Of a stretch of 64,000 bases of DNA, positions 1 through 8,178 are shown in pieces; positions within the stretch are counted from its first letter, which is position 1; each line of letters starts with the position of its first letter. The DNA comes from Pseudacidovorax intermedius. GTDB lineage: Bacteria > Pseudomonadota > Gammaproteobacteria > Burkholderiales > Burkholderiaceae_C. Under the pieces are notes generated by a model that worked only from the letters and a program-made list of their open reading frames with translations, did not search any database and was not told the DNA's origin. Where the stretch lies: positions 238,747 through 302,746 of the forward strand of contig NZ_QQAV01000007.1 in the NCBI RefSeq assembly GCF_003350475.1, written 5' to 3'. The translations under genes were made by a program, and so were the position numbers.

Positions 1-1885
1 CGAACTCCACGCCCTGCACCCGGTTCTTGCCGGTGTTGAAGGTGCCGACGGCGTCGTAGTTGGCGCCTTCCATCACGTCCTTCTTGGTGGTGCGGAAGGC
101 GGCGGCCGTGAACAGCAGCTTGTTGTTCAGCAGGTTCCACTTGGTGCCGATCTCCAGGTTCTCGGAGGTCTCGGGCTTGGCGCCTGCGGCGCTGCCCTGA
201 TAGATCACCAGGCCGCCGTAGCCGGCGCTGGTGCCGGTGTCGGACTCGCCGCCGTTGATGTCCTGCGCCGTGCCGTAGCTGGCGTAGACCATGCCCGCCT
301 CGCTCAGCTTGTACGACAGGCCCAGGTGGCCATTCCACAGCGTGTCGGTGTATCCGTAATTGCCGGTGGCCAGGCCGGTGGAGGCGCTGGTGGTGAGCAG
401 GCGGAAGTCGGTGTAGTCGGCGCGCAGGCCGCCGAAGGCCGTCAGGCGATCGGTCAGGTCCACCGTGTCCATCACGCTCAGGCCGGTGGACTTGACGTGC
501 CAGTCGCGGGTGCGCGGCGTGCGGGTGTAGCTGCGGTTGGCCAGGTACCCGACGCCGGGCACCGCATTGCCCAGGGCATCGTTGATGCACCAGGCGTTGT
601 TCACGCGGCTGGTGGCGCTGTTGCGGCAGTTGTAGGCGCCGGCGTTGGTGACGTTGTAGCCGCCCGAGATCACCTGGTGGTCGGTGTACTCGACGCTGAA
701 GATGAACTCGTTCTTGCGGCCGGCGATCTCGGTGTCCCAGCGCAGGTTGCTCTGGTGGGCGAAGTAGGTGACGTCCTGCCAGCCGGTGTGCCCGTTGTCG
801 ATGGTGCCGGCCAGGTAGCCCTGGTTGCTGCCCAGCGGATAGACCGTGCGGCTGGAGGCGCCGGTGGTGGCATAGGCGTTCTCGCTGCGGCCGTAGCGCG
901 TCAGGCTGTTGAGCTTGAGGTTGTCGGCGAAGCGGTACTGCACGCGGGCGGTGACGGTGTCCACGTCCGACTGCAGGAAGTCGTTGGCCTGGGCGTAGAG
1001 CGGCACGTTCTTCGCGGGGTAGCGGAAGGGCGCGGTGCCCACCAGGTAGCTGCCCAGGTCGGGGCGCTTGTCCTTGGCGCGCAGGCCGTAGTAGTCCAGC
1101 GTGACCGACAGGTCCTTGTTGACTTCCCACAGACCCGACAGGGCCAGGCCGTCGCGGCGGCGGCTGGAGCCGTCGCGGTCTGGCACGCCCTCGTTGCCGG
1201 TCAGCACATTGGCGCGCAGCGCGAAGCTGTCGGTGAAGCCCTTGTTGAGGTCGGCGGTGACGCGGTGGTACTTGTCGGTGCCTGCACCGGCCGAGATCCG
1301 GTAGAAGTCGTAGTCCAGCGTGGCCTGCTTGGTGATCGCGTTGATCGCGCCACCGGCCGAGCCGCGGCCGGCGAAGCTGGAGTTGGGGCCCTTGGTGATC
1401 TCGACCTGCTCGATGGCGAAGCTCTCGCGCGTGGTCATGCCGGGGTCGCGCAGGCCGTCGACGAAGACGTCGCTGCGGGCTTCCTGGCCGCGGATGATGT
1501 AGCGGTCGCCGAAGGCGTTGCCGTTCTCGCCGGTACCCAGCGTGATGCCGGGCTGGGCCGCCAGGATCTGCTTGAGGTCGGTGGCGCCGGAGTCGTCGAT
1601 GGCCGTCTTGGTCACCACCGAGATGGTCTGCGGCGTCTCTGCGAGTGGCCGGGTGTGGCGCGTGTCGCCCGAGGTGCGGGCCTTGTAGGGCACGCCGCCT
1701 TCGGCATTGGGATTGGGGTCGATGGCCTGTTCCTGCACCGTCACCGCCGGCAGGGCGGCGGCGGGCGGCTGGGCCGCGGTCTGGGCGAGGGCGCCCAGGG
1801 GCAGCAGGGCTGCGGTGGACAGGCTGGCGGCCAAGCCGTCGGCCATCCGCAGGCTCCGAGGCCGGCGCGTCGCGTTGTTTTTCAT
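1..1885 (-). CDS. TonB-dependent siderophore receptor (5' part, C-terminus outside window)
   Basis: Outer-membrane receptor that imports a ferric siderophore using TonB energy. 628 codons are visible and the barrel end lies beyond base 1. The product starts MKNNATRRPR, with a signal peptide ending near residue 34 (LGALA/Q) and a TonB-box-like LPAVTVQ around residue 45. The plug domain follows, with TPQTISVV, then DRYIIRGQEARSDVFVDGLR and VEITKGPNS, all typical of the catecholate (Fiu/FhuE-like) branch. Later beta-barrel segments (DLSVTLDYYG) continue to the window edge. A Fur-like site 30-60 bp upstream of the ATG supports iron repression. The exact siderophore cannot be told from sequence. 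Confidence 0.93.
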   Translation of the reverse strand, partial: MKNNATRRPRSLRMADGLAASLSTAALLPLGALAQTAAQPPAAALPAVTVQEQAIDPNPNAEGGVPYKARTSGDTRHTRPLAETPQTISVVTKTAIDDSGATDLKQILAAQPGITLGTGENGNAFGDRYIIRGQEARSDVFVDGLRDPGMTTRESFAIEQVEITKGPNSSFAGRGSAGGAINAITKQATLDYDFYRISAGAGTDKYHRVTADLNKGFTDSFALRANVLTGNEGVPDRDGSSRRRDGLALSGLWEVNKDLSVTLDYYGLRAKDKRPDLGSYLVGTAPFRYPAKNVPLYAQANDFLQSDVDTVTARVQYRFADNLKLNSLTRYGRSENAYATTGASSRTVYPLGSNQGYLAGTIDNGHTGWQDVTYFAHQSNLRWDTEIAGRKNEFIFSVEYTDHQVISGGYNVTNAGAYNCRNSATSRVNNAWCINDALGNAVPGVGYLANRSYTRTPRTRDWHVKSTGLSVMDTVDLTDRLTAFGGLRADYTDFRLLTTSASTGLATGNYGYTDTLWNGHLGLSYKLSEAGMVYASYGTAQDINGGESDTGTSAGYGGLVIYQGSAAGAKPETSENLEIGTKWNLLNNKLLFTAAAFRTTKKDVMEGANYDAVGTFNTGKNRVQGVEF

Positions 1886-1916
1886 GGTTCTCCGCTCCGT
1901 GGGTTTGTAAGCGGAC

Positions 1917-1945
1917 GCGATTCTCATTGGCAATCGTTCGCATTT
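1917..1945 (-). promoter_or_regulatory. Fur-box-like site upstream of the siderophore receptor
   Basis: The minus strand reads GAACGATTGCCAATGAGAAT in this stretch. It is an A/T-richer island with GAAT/CAAT half-sites resembling the repeated hexamers of Fur boxes upstream of betaproteobacterial siderophore receptors. It lies 32-60 bp before the receptor ATG. It is not an exact match to the 19-bp consensus, so the call rests partly on the gene it precedes. Confidence 0.5.
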
Positions 1946-2097
1946 CGATCCTCGGGACGGGCTTCGCGTGTTTGGGGCGATCTGCTTTACAGAGCGTTTA
2001 CATAATGTGCGTATTTCTGTCGCGCATCAGCAACAGGCACGGCTTTTCTGGCCTTCCGGACCACGTGCGGTCAGGCCGCTTTCGGCTGTGGAGCACC

Positions 2098-2135
2098 AAG
2101 AAAAAGAGCCGCCAGGTGCTTTGACACCTGGCGGC
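2098..2135 (-). terminator. Rho-independent terminator, minus strand
   Basis: GCCGCCAGGTG (2108-2118) and CACCTGGCGGC (2125-2135) form a perfect 11-bp stem with a 6-nt loop. Read on the minus strand the stem is followed by CTCTTTTTCTT. It lies 220 bp beyond the IclR stop and would end that transcript before the receptor promoter. The plus-strand side has a weaker tail. Confidence 0.75.
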
Positions 2136-2355
2136 CCTGAAAAAGCGCACCTGCTCCTCTGTGCGTGGAACAGGCGGCAGCAATGTGATGCGGCGAGGAA
2201 GTCTGCTTTCTCTGCCTCGCCGCCACTCACGCTTGCAGCCCTTCTGTGGGTGGTCGGTCCCTCCTGCGCTTTCCTCCCTGCCCGTCTACGCGGAACCTGG
2301 GAAATCTAAGCGCCAGCTGAGGCCGACCGTAAGTCAAACGGATGAGCCGGCGATC

Positions 2356-3156
2356 TCACCGTCCCTGGCTGTCCGCGGCCCAGTCCTGGGCCACGCGGGT
2401 GGCGAGTGTGCGCAGCGCGTCGCCCAGTTCCTCGGCCACCACGGCCACCGGAAGGGGCGTGGACAGGCTCACGTTGAGCACATAGGCCGCCCCATCGGCC
2501 GATGGCAGTGGGGCGGCCAGCGCCACGACCTCCGGCTGCCAGGAGGCGGCGCAGAAGCCGCGGCTGCGGACCTGTCGCGCTGCATCCTCGATCTCGGCCG
2601 ACAGCGCGGGCCACTGGCTGCCGCGGCGTTGGGCGATCGCGCGCAGGACGGCCTTGCGGCGGGCGGCGGGCGCCACGGCCAGATAGGCGCGGCCCAGTGA
2701 GGTCAGCTCCATCGGCACGCGCTGGCCCGACACCACGTGCCGCAGCGCCACGCGTCGCGCATAGCGGATGGATTCGAGGTAGACCATCTCGTCGCCGTCC
2801 GGCGCGGCCAGGCCCACGTTGATGCGCCGTGATTCGGCCAGCGCGCGCATGTGGGGGGCGGCCACGGCCAGCACGCGCGAGCCAGCCCGCATGGCATGGG
2901 CCAGGCTCAGCACCGGCGGTGCAAGCCGGTAGGCGCGCGAGGCGGCCTCCCACTGCAACAGGCCGCAGCCGACCAGCGTCTGCGTCAGCCGGCTGACCGT
3001 GGCCTTGGGCAGGCCGGTGCGTTCAGCCAGCTCGCTGTTGCCCAGAAGTTCGGAGCCGGGCCGGAAGGCGCGCAGCAGCGCAATGCCCCGCTCCAGGGAG
3101 CGATTGGCCGGCGAGAGGCCGGGTTTGTCGGTCGGGGTTTCGGCGGTTCCAGGCAT
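2356..3156 (-). CDS. IclR-family transcriptional regulator
   Basis: A 266-residue DNA-binding regulator with the usual IclR layout. The N-terminal winged helix-turn-helix spans roughly residues 20-80 (NSELAERTGLPKATVSRLTQTL). The C-terminal effector domain follows, with VGLAAPDGDEMVYLE and the late block RSRGFCAASWQPEVVALAAP. Length is normal for the family. It is divergent from the Bug/enoyl-CoA hydratase/acyl-CoA synthetase operon starting at 3315, with a TTCCA-N5-TGGAA palindrome between them, so it most likely controls that operon in response to a pathway acid or CoA ester. The effector is unknown. Confidence 0.93.
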   Translation of the reverse strand: MPGTAETPTDKPGLSPANRSLERGIALLRAFRPGSELLGNSELAERTGLPKATVSRLTQTLVGCGLLQWEAASRAYRLAPPVLSLAHAMRAGSRVLAVAAPHMRALAESRRINVGLAAPDGDEMVYLESIRYARRVALRHVVSGQRVPMELTSLGRAYLAVAPAARRKAVLRAIAQRRGSQWPALSAEIEDAARQVRSRGFCAASWQPEVVALAAPLPSADGAAYVLNVSLSTPLPVAVVAEELGDALRTLATRVAQDWAADSQGR

Positions 3157-3198
3157 GGCGGCGGGCTCGCAGGCGAAGGGGCCAGGAGCTTAGAGCAA

Positions 3199-3213
3199 TT
3201 CCACGCAATGGAA
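3199..3213. promoter_or_regulatory. Putative IclR operator
   Basis: TTCCA-CGCAA-TGGAA is a perfect 5-bp-arm inverted repeat in the 158-bp gap between the divergent IclR gene and the Bug-led operon. IclR-family sites often have TGGAA/TTCCA half-sites. It lies 43 bp before the IclR start and 102 bp before the Bug start. Confidence 0.5.
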
Positions 3214-3314
3214 CATGGGCCGCTCGCCGCCACCCGAACGGTCCTAGAGTCGCCCCACGGCCTGACGCTGCCTGCCACTGCATCCGGCCACCAAGACCAC
3301 CACGGAGACAGACC

Positions 3315-4289
3315 ATGATCGAACGCCTTCTGCGTGCAGGGCGAGCCTGCCTTTTCGCCCTCGGCGCCCTCGGCCTGGCGGGTGCCGCATCGGCCGCCTA
3401 CCCCGACCATCCGATCCGACTCGTCGTGCCCTTCTCGCCCGGCGGCGGCACCGACCTGATCGCACGTACGCTGGGCCAGGAGATGTCCAAGTACCTGGGC
3501 CAGCCGGTGATCGTCGACAACAAGCCCGGCGCCGGCACCCTGATCGGCACGGACAACGTCGCCAAGAGCCCGGCCGATGGCTATTCGGTGGTAGTCGCGT
3601 CCTTCGCGCATGCGGTCAACCCTTCGCTCCAGCCCAAGCTGCCCTACGGCAGCAATGCCGCGTTTGCGCCCGTGATGCTCATCGGGCGCGGCCCCAATGT
3701 GCTGGTGGTGCGGCCCGACAGTCCCTACAAATCGGTGGCCGACCTGGTCGCAGCGGCCAAGGCCCGCCCCGACAAGCTCAGCTATGCCTCGCAAGGCACC
3801 GGCACCTCGGCCCATCTCGCTGGCGAGATGCTGGCCAATCTGGCCAGGTTGAAGCTGGTGCATGTGCCCTACAAGGGCGCCGGCCCGGCCCTCACCGACC
3901 TGCTGGGCGGTCAGGTGGACATGATGTTCGCCACGGCCGCCGCGGCGTCCGGCTTCGTCGACAGCGGCAAGCTGCGCGCGCTGGGCGTGACCACGCCCGA
4001 GCCCTCGCCAGCCTTCAAGGGGGTGCCCGCCATCGCCGCCACCGTGCCGGGCTACCAGATGGAAAGCTGGTATGGCCTCTATGTGCCCGCCGGCACGCCG
4101 CCCGCCGTCATCGAGCGCCTCGGCGCCGCCGCCCGCAAGGCGGTGCGCACGCCCGACTTCGCCCGCAAGATCGAACACGAAGGCCTGGTGGTCAGCGGCG
4201 GCACGCCCGCCGAACTGGCCGCCTACGTGCAGGCCGAAGAGGCCCGCTGGACTCGCATCGTCAAAGAGAACGGCATCAAGCCGGATTGA
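3315..4289 (+). CDS. Bug/TctC-family periplasmic solute-binding protein
   Basis: A 324-residue periplasmic receptor of the Bordetella uptake gene family, which binds carboxylates with high affinity. The signal peptide ends near residue 27 (GAASAAYPDHPIRLVVPF). Family blocks follow: PFSPGGGTDLIAR, VDNKPGAG, LPYGS, VPYKGAGPALTDLLGGQVD and the late PAGTPPAVIERL. An AGGAG-type ribosome site is not obvious, but GGAGACAG precedes the ATG. It is the first gene of a five-gene plus-strand operon. No TctA/TctB membrane partners are adjacent, so transport must use a distant complex, or the protein senses substrate. Confidence 0.93.
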   Translation: MIERLLRAGRACLFALGALGLAGAASAAYPDHPIRLVVPFSPGGGTDLIARTLGQEMSKYLGQPVIVDNKPGAGTLIGTDNVAKSPADGYSVVVASFAHAVNPSLQPKLPYGSNAAFAPVMLIGRGPNVLVVRPDSPYKSVADLVAAAKARPDKLSYASQGTGTSAHLAGEMLANLARLKLVHVPYKGAGPALTDLLGGQVDMMFATAAAASGFVDSGKLRALGVTTPEPSPAFKGVPAIAATVPGYQMESWYGLYVPAGTPPAVIERLGAAARKAVRTPDFARKIEHEGLVVSGGTPAELAAYVQAEEARWTRIVKENGIKPD

Positions 4290-4329
4290 ACAGAAACCGG
4301 CCCACGCCACCCCGCACTGGAACCCCGCC

Positions 4330-5121
4330 ATGACCTACGACTTCATCACCCTCTCGGTCGAGAACGCCATCGCCACCCTCACGCTCAACCGGCCCGACAA
4401 GCGCAACGCCATGAGCGACGACATGCGCCGCGAGTTCGCGCATGCGCTCGAACACGTGGGTGCCGACAAGTCCATCCGCGCCCTGGTGCTGACCGGCGCC
4501 GGCAAGGGCTTCTGCGCCGGCGGCGACATCGCCGGCATGCAGCGGCGCATGAATGCGCCCACTGGCGAGGTCGGCTTCAACGGCTGGCACCGCCAGCAGC
4601 GTGTGCACCAGGTGCAGGCCCTGCTGCATACCTGCCCCAAGCCGGTGATCGCCGCCGTCAATGGTGCCGCCTCGGGCCTGGGCGCGGACACTGCGCTGGC
4701 CTGCGACTTCATCATCGCCAGCGAATGGGCCAGCTTCACCTGGTCGTACATCCACCGCGGGATCATCCCGGACGGCGGCGGCATGTACTTCCTGCCGCGC
4801 CGCGTGGGTCTGCCCAAGGCCAAGGAGCTGATCTTCACCGGCCGCCAGGTGAAGGTGGACGAGGCCCTGGCGCTGGGCATCGTGGACCGCAAGACCTCGG
4901 CCGAGACGCTGCTGGCCGATGCCCAGGCCTGGGCCGCCGAGTTGTCCTCCGCCTCGTCCACCGCGCTGGCGCTGACCAAGTCCATCCTCGACCAGAGCTT
5001 CGAGCTGTCGTCGCACGATGTGTTCGCGCAGGGCAGCCAGGCGCAGGGCATCTGCTACACCAGCAGCGAGCACCGCGCCTCGGTCGAGGCCTTCCTGGCC
5101 AAGACGACCGCCAAGGAGTGA
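4330..5121 (+). CDS. Enoyl-CoA hydratase/isomerase family protein
   Basis: A 263-residue crotonase-fold protein (start MTYDFITLSVENAIATL). The oxyanion-hole segments are visible: GAGKGFCAGGDIAGM around residues 57-71 and NGAASGLGADTALACDF around 116-132, followed by IPDGGGMYFLPRRVG. The ATG chosen gives the usual family length; the frame upstream overlaps the Bug gene and lacks family similarity. It lies 40 bp after the Bug gene and 4 bp before the acyl-CoA synthetase, implying hydration or isomerisation of a CoA thioester in the same pathway. The substrate is unknown. Confidence 0.93.
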   Translation: MTYDFITLSVENAIATLTLNRPDKRNAMSDDMRREFAHALEHVGADKSIRALVLTGAGKGFCAGGDIAGMQRRMNAPTGEVGFNGWHRQQRVHQVQALLHTCPKPVIAAVNGAASGLGADTALACDFIIASEWASFTWSYIHRGIIPDGGGMYFLPRRVGLPKAKELIFTGRQVKVDEALALGIVDRKTSAETLLADAQAWAAELSSASSTALALTKSILDQSFELSSHDVFAQGSQAQGICYTSSEHRASVEAFLAKTTAKE

Positions 5122-5125
5122 GGCC

Positions 5126-7225
5126 ATGAGCGACGCCATCGCCAGACTCCTGTCGCCGCGCAGCGTGGCGGTGATCGGCGCATCGGCCGACCCGAAGAAG
5201 ACCTCGGGCCGGCCCGTGGCCTACCTGCGCAAGCATGGCTATGCCGGGCGCATCCTGCCGGTCAACCCGAAGGTGGCGCAGATCGACGACCTGGTCTGCT
5301 ACCCCGACATCGCCTCGCTGCCCGAGGTGCCCGAGGTGGCCGTGGTGCTGCTGGGTGCCGAGCGCGCGCATCTGGCCGTGAAGGAGCTTGCTGAGCGCGG
5401 CTGCGCCGCGGCCATCGTGCTGGCCAGCGGCTACACCGAGACGGGCGAGGAGGGCGCACGGCGCCAGCAGCAGCTGGTGCAGGCCGCGGGGTCCATGCGC
5501 ATCCTGGGACCCAACACCATTGGCCTGGTCAACCTCACCGACGGCATCGTGCTCTCGCCGTCCGGCGCGCTGGAGATGGACCACTTTCCGGTGGGCGGCA
5601 TCGGCGTCGTGTCGCAAAGCGGCGGCATCCTGGGCTCGCTGCTGTCGCGGGCGGCCGCGCGGGGCATCGGCCTGTCCAAGCTCATCGCCACCAGCAACGA
5701 GGTCGACCTGGAACTGGCCGACTTCATCGAACACCTGGCCGACGACCCGGCCACGCGGGTCATCGCGCTCTATGTGGAGGCGGTGCGCAACCCGGCGCGC
5801 TTCCGGGCGGCCTGCCTGAAGGCGGCGCGCGCCGGCAAGCCGGTGGTGGCCTTCAAGATCGGCCGCTCCGAGGCCGGCGCGCAGGCCGCCGTCTCGCACA
5901 CCGGCGCCATGGCCGGGGCCGAGCGCATGTACGACGCGCTGTTCCGCCAGGTGGGCGTGATCCGCGCGCAGAGCTTCTCGGATCTGCTGGACATCCCGGC
6001 GGCGCTAGCCACCGGCCGGCGGTTGCGCGGCCGGCGCGTGGCCGTCCTCACCTCCACCGGCGGCGCGGGCACCCTGGTGTCGGACGACCTGGGCGTGGCC
6101 GGCTTCGAGACGCCCGCGCCCGATGCCGCCACGGCCCAGGCGTTGCGCGCCCTGCAGACCGGCAGCGAGGCCGTGCTGGACCGCAACCCGATTGACGTGA
6201 CCCTGGCTGGCCTGCGGCCCGACCTGCTGCGCGGCGCCATCCGCGCCCTGCTGGCGAGCCCGAGCTACGACGCGCTGGTGATCATCGTGGGCAGCTCCAG
6301 CCTGGCCATGCCCGAGCTGCTGGCCGGCGCCATCCAGGACTGCCTGCCCGATTCCGACAAGCCGGTGATGGCCTATGTGAGCCCGCATGCGCCGGAGATC
6401 GGCGCGCTGCTGACGCGGCGGGGCGTGCCCGCCTTCGCGGCGGCCGAGAGCTGCACCGCGGCGCTGGCCGGCATGCTGCATGCCGCAGGCTTCGAAGCGC
6501 CCGCCGACGTGGCCGCCGCGGGGGTGCCCGTCGATGCCGGCGATCTGCCCAACGGCTCGCTGGACGAGGCCGCGGCCAAGGCCGTCTTCGCCCGCTTCGG
6601 CGTTCCCTGCGCCACCGAGCGCGTCGTGCACGATGCGCGCGAGGCCGAGGCGGCGGCGCGCGAGCTGGGTGGGCGCGTGGTGCTCAAGATCCTTTCCTCG
6701 CAGATCACGCACAAGAGCGACGTCGGCGGCGTGGCGGTTGGCCTGGACGCGGCCACCATCGGACCACGACTGCCGCAGATGGCCTCGGAGGTCGAGGCCC
6801 GTGCCGGCGTGCTGCCGCAGCGCTTCCTGGTGCAGCAGATGGTCTCGGGCGGCACCGAGCTGATCCTGGGCCTGCACCGCGATGCGCTGGGCACGGCCGT
6901 GCTGCTGGGCATGGGCGGCGTCACGGCCGAGCTGTTCCAGGACACGACCCTGCGTCTGTTGCCCCAGCAGGACGGACGGCTCCTGCCGCTCGGCCGCGCC
7001 GATGCGCTGGCCATGGCGCAGTCGCTCAAGACCTGGCCGCTGCTGGACGGCTTCCGCCGCCGGCCCAAGGCCGACGTGGCGGCGCTGGTCGATGCCATCG
7101 TGGCCTTCTCCGCCATGGCCGCGCAGCTGGGCGAACGCATCGTCGAGGCCGAGATCAACCCGGTGTTCGTGCTGCCTGAAGGGCAGGGCGTGCGCGCGGC
7201 GGACGGTGTGCTCGTGCTGGCCTGA
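5126..7225 (+). CDS. Acetate--CoA ligase (ADP-forming) type acyl-CoA synthetase, fused alpha-beta form
   Basis: A 699-residue single-chain NDP-forming acyl-CoA synthetase, which makes an acyl-CoA from acid, CoA and ATP with release of ADP and phosphate. Order: CoA-binding Rossmann domain (about 5-140, SVAVIGASADP), succinyl-CoA-synthetase-like domains with SQSGGILG, the phosphohistidine segment SHTGAMAG (His258), then a C-terminal ATP-grasp domain from about residue 470 with ITHKSDVGGVAVGL (His529) and EAEINPVFVL. It begins 4 bp after the hydratase stop. Within this operon it probably activates the imported acid. Acid specificity cannot be read from sequence. Confidence 0.92.
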   Translation: MSDAIARLLSPRSVAVIGASADPKKTSGRPVAYLRKHGYAGRILPVNPKVAQIDDLVCYPDIASLPEVPEVAVVLLGAERAHLAVKELAERGCAAAIVLASGYTETGEEGARRQQQLVQAAGSMRILGPNTIGLVNLTDGIVLSPSGALEMDHFPVGGIGVVSQSGGILGSLLSRAAARGIGLSKLIATSNEVDLELADFIEHLADDPATRVIALYVEAVRNPARFRAACLKAARAGKPVVAFKIGRSEAGAQAAVSHTGAMAGAERMYDALFRQVGVIRAQSFSDLLDIPAALATGRRLRGRRVAVLTSTGGAGTLVSDDLGVAGFETPAPDAATAQALRALQTGSEAVLDRNPIDVTLAGLRPDLLRGAIRALLASPSYDALVIIVGSSSLAMPELLAGAIQDCLPDSDKPVMAYVSPHAPEIGALLTRRGVPAFAAAESCTAALAGMLHAAGFEAPADVAAAGVPVDAGDLPNGSLDEAAAKAVFARFGVPCATERVVHDAREAEAAARELGGRVVLKILSSQITHKSDVGGVAVGLDAATIGPRLPQMASEVEARAGVLPQRFLVQQMVSGGTELILGLHRDALGTAVLLGMGGVTAELFQDTTLRLLPQQDGRLLPLGRADALAMAQSLKTWPLLDGFRRRPKADVAALVDAIVAFSAMAAQLGERIVEAEINPVFVLPEGQGVRAADGVLVLA

Positions 7226-7240
7226 AGGCAGACTGCGCGC

Positions 7241-8137
7241 ATGACACCTGAACTTGCATCGCTCTCCATCGATTTCGCCACCCGCGCACCGCGCGCCGCC
7301 CGGCTCGACGCGCTGGCCCGTCAGCTGGACCTCGGTCCCATCGGAGGCCGTGTGCGCTGGCGGGGATGGGGCCTCGACGGCAGGCGCCGCCCTCCGCTGG
7401 TGCTGCTGCATGGCGGCCACGGCAACTGGATGCACTGGGTGCGCAACATCGAAGCGCTGGCCGAGGAGCGCGCCGTGTGGGTGCCCGACATGCCGGGCTA
7501 TGGCGACTCCGATGCCGTCGACGAAGGCGGGCTCGACACCCTGCTCGGGCGGCTGATGGCCGGCATCGCGCAGCTGCCCGACGTCCCGGAGCGGGGCGTC
7601 GACCTGGCCGGCTTTTCCTTCGGCGGGCTGGTGGCGGCCCATCTGGCGGCGCGGGCGGCCGAGGCGCCCGCTTCGAACGAAACGGCCGTGCACGTGCACC
7701 ACCTGCTGTTGCTCGGCCCCGCCGGCCATGGCGGCGCGCGGCGTCCTCGCGGTGCCCTGCAGGACTGGCATGCCGCCGCGCAGGCGCAAGACACCGCAGC
7801 GCTCACGGCCATCATGCGCCACAACCTGCTCATGCACATGCTGCACGACGACGCAGCCATCGACGACGAGGCGCTGGCGCTGCACACGCGGGCCTGCCAG
7901 GCCACCCGCTTTCGCAGCAAACGGCTGTCGCGGGCCGGCGGCCTGCAGGCGCTCATCGCTGCGCATGCCGGCCCGGCGGCGGCCGTCTGGGGGGCGCACG
8001 ACGTGACGGCCGATCCGGCCGAAGCCGCCGCGCTCGTCGGCTGCCCGGCGCAGGTCATTCCCGCCGCCGGGCACTGGGTTCAGTATGAAGCGGCGACGCA
8101 GGTCAACGCCTGGCTGTGCGAGGCGCTCGGCGGCTGA
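7241..8137 (+). CDS. Alpha/beta-fold hydrolase
   Basis: A 298-residue hydrolase with a complete visible triad: nucleophile Ser126 in GFSFGG, acid Asp254 in WGAHDVTA and His278 in AGHWVQYE. The oxyanion motif LLHGGHGNW lies near residues 53-61. Cap-domain sequence between strands (RHNLLMHMLHDD) resembles esterases and C-C hydrolases of catabolic clusters. It is 15 bp downstream of the acyl-CoA synthetase and presumably cleaves an ester or ring-fission intermediate of the same pathway. The substrate is unknown. Confidence 0.88.
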   Translation: MTPELASLSIDFATRAPRAARLDALARQLDLGPIGGRVRWRGWGLDGRRRPPLVLLHGGHGNWMHWVRNIEALAEERAVWVPDMPGYGDSDAVDEGGLDTLLGRLMAGIAQLPDVPERGVDLAGFSFGGLVAAHLAARAAEAPASNETAVHVHHLLLLGPAGHGGARRPRGALQDWHAAAQAQDTAALTAIMRHNLLMHMLHDDAAIDDEALALHTRACQATRFRSKRLSRAGGLQALIAAHAGPAAAVWGAHDVTADPAEAAALVGCPAQVIPAAGHWVQYEAATQVNAWLCEALGG

Positions 8138-8178
8138 GGCAGCGCTCCACCCGTTCCCCGTCTTCTTCCCTGGTCGCC

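Larger units (their letters stand above)
1886..2355. other. 470-bp intergenic region
   Basis: The region between the receptor start and the end of the IclR gene holds the Fur-like site (1917-1945) and a perfect 11-bp stem terminator (2098-2135). It also has a second GC hairpin (CGGCGAGG at 2191-2198 with CCTCGCCG at 2215-2222). I see no convincing coding frame. A riboswitch was considered and not supported. Confidence 0.6.

Noticed and set aside
326..2005. Long open frame on the plus strand opposite the siderophore receptor
   Set aside because: It is the antisense shadow of a clear TonB-dependent receptor; the product is a low-complexity Gly/Ala/Val sequence with no domain.
2136..2350. Possible riboswitch (cobalamin or similar) in the first intergenic region
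   Set aside because: Hairpins are present, but the conserved B12-box and core elements are missing on both strands, and no vitamin or cobalt gene follows.
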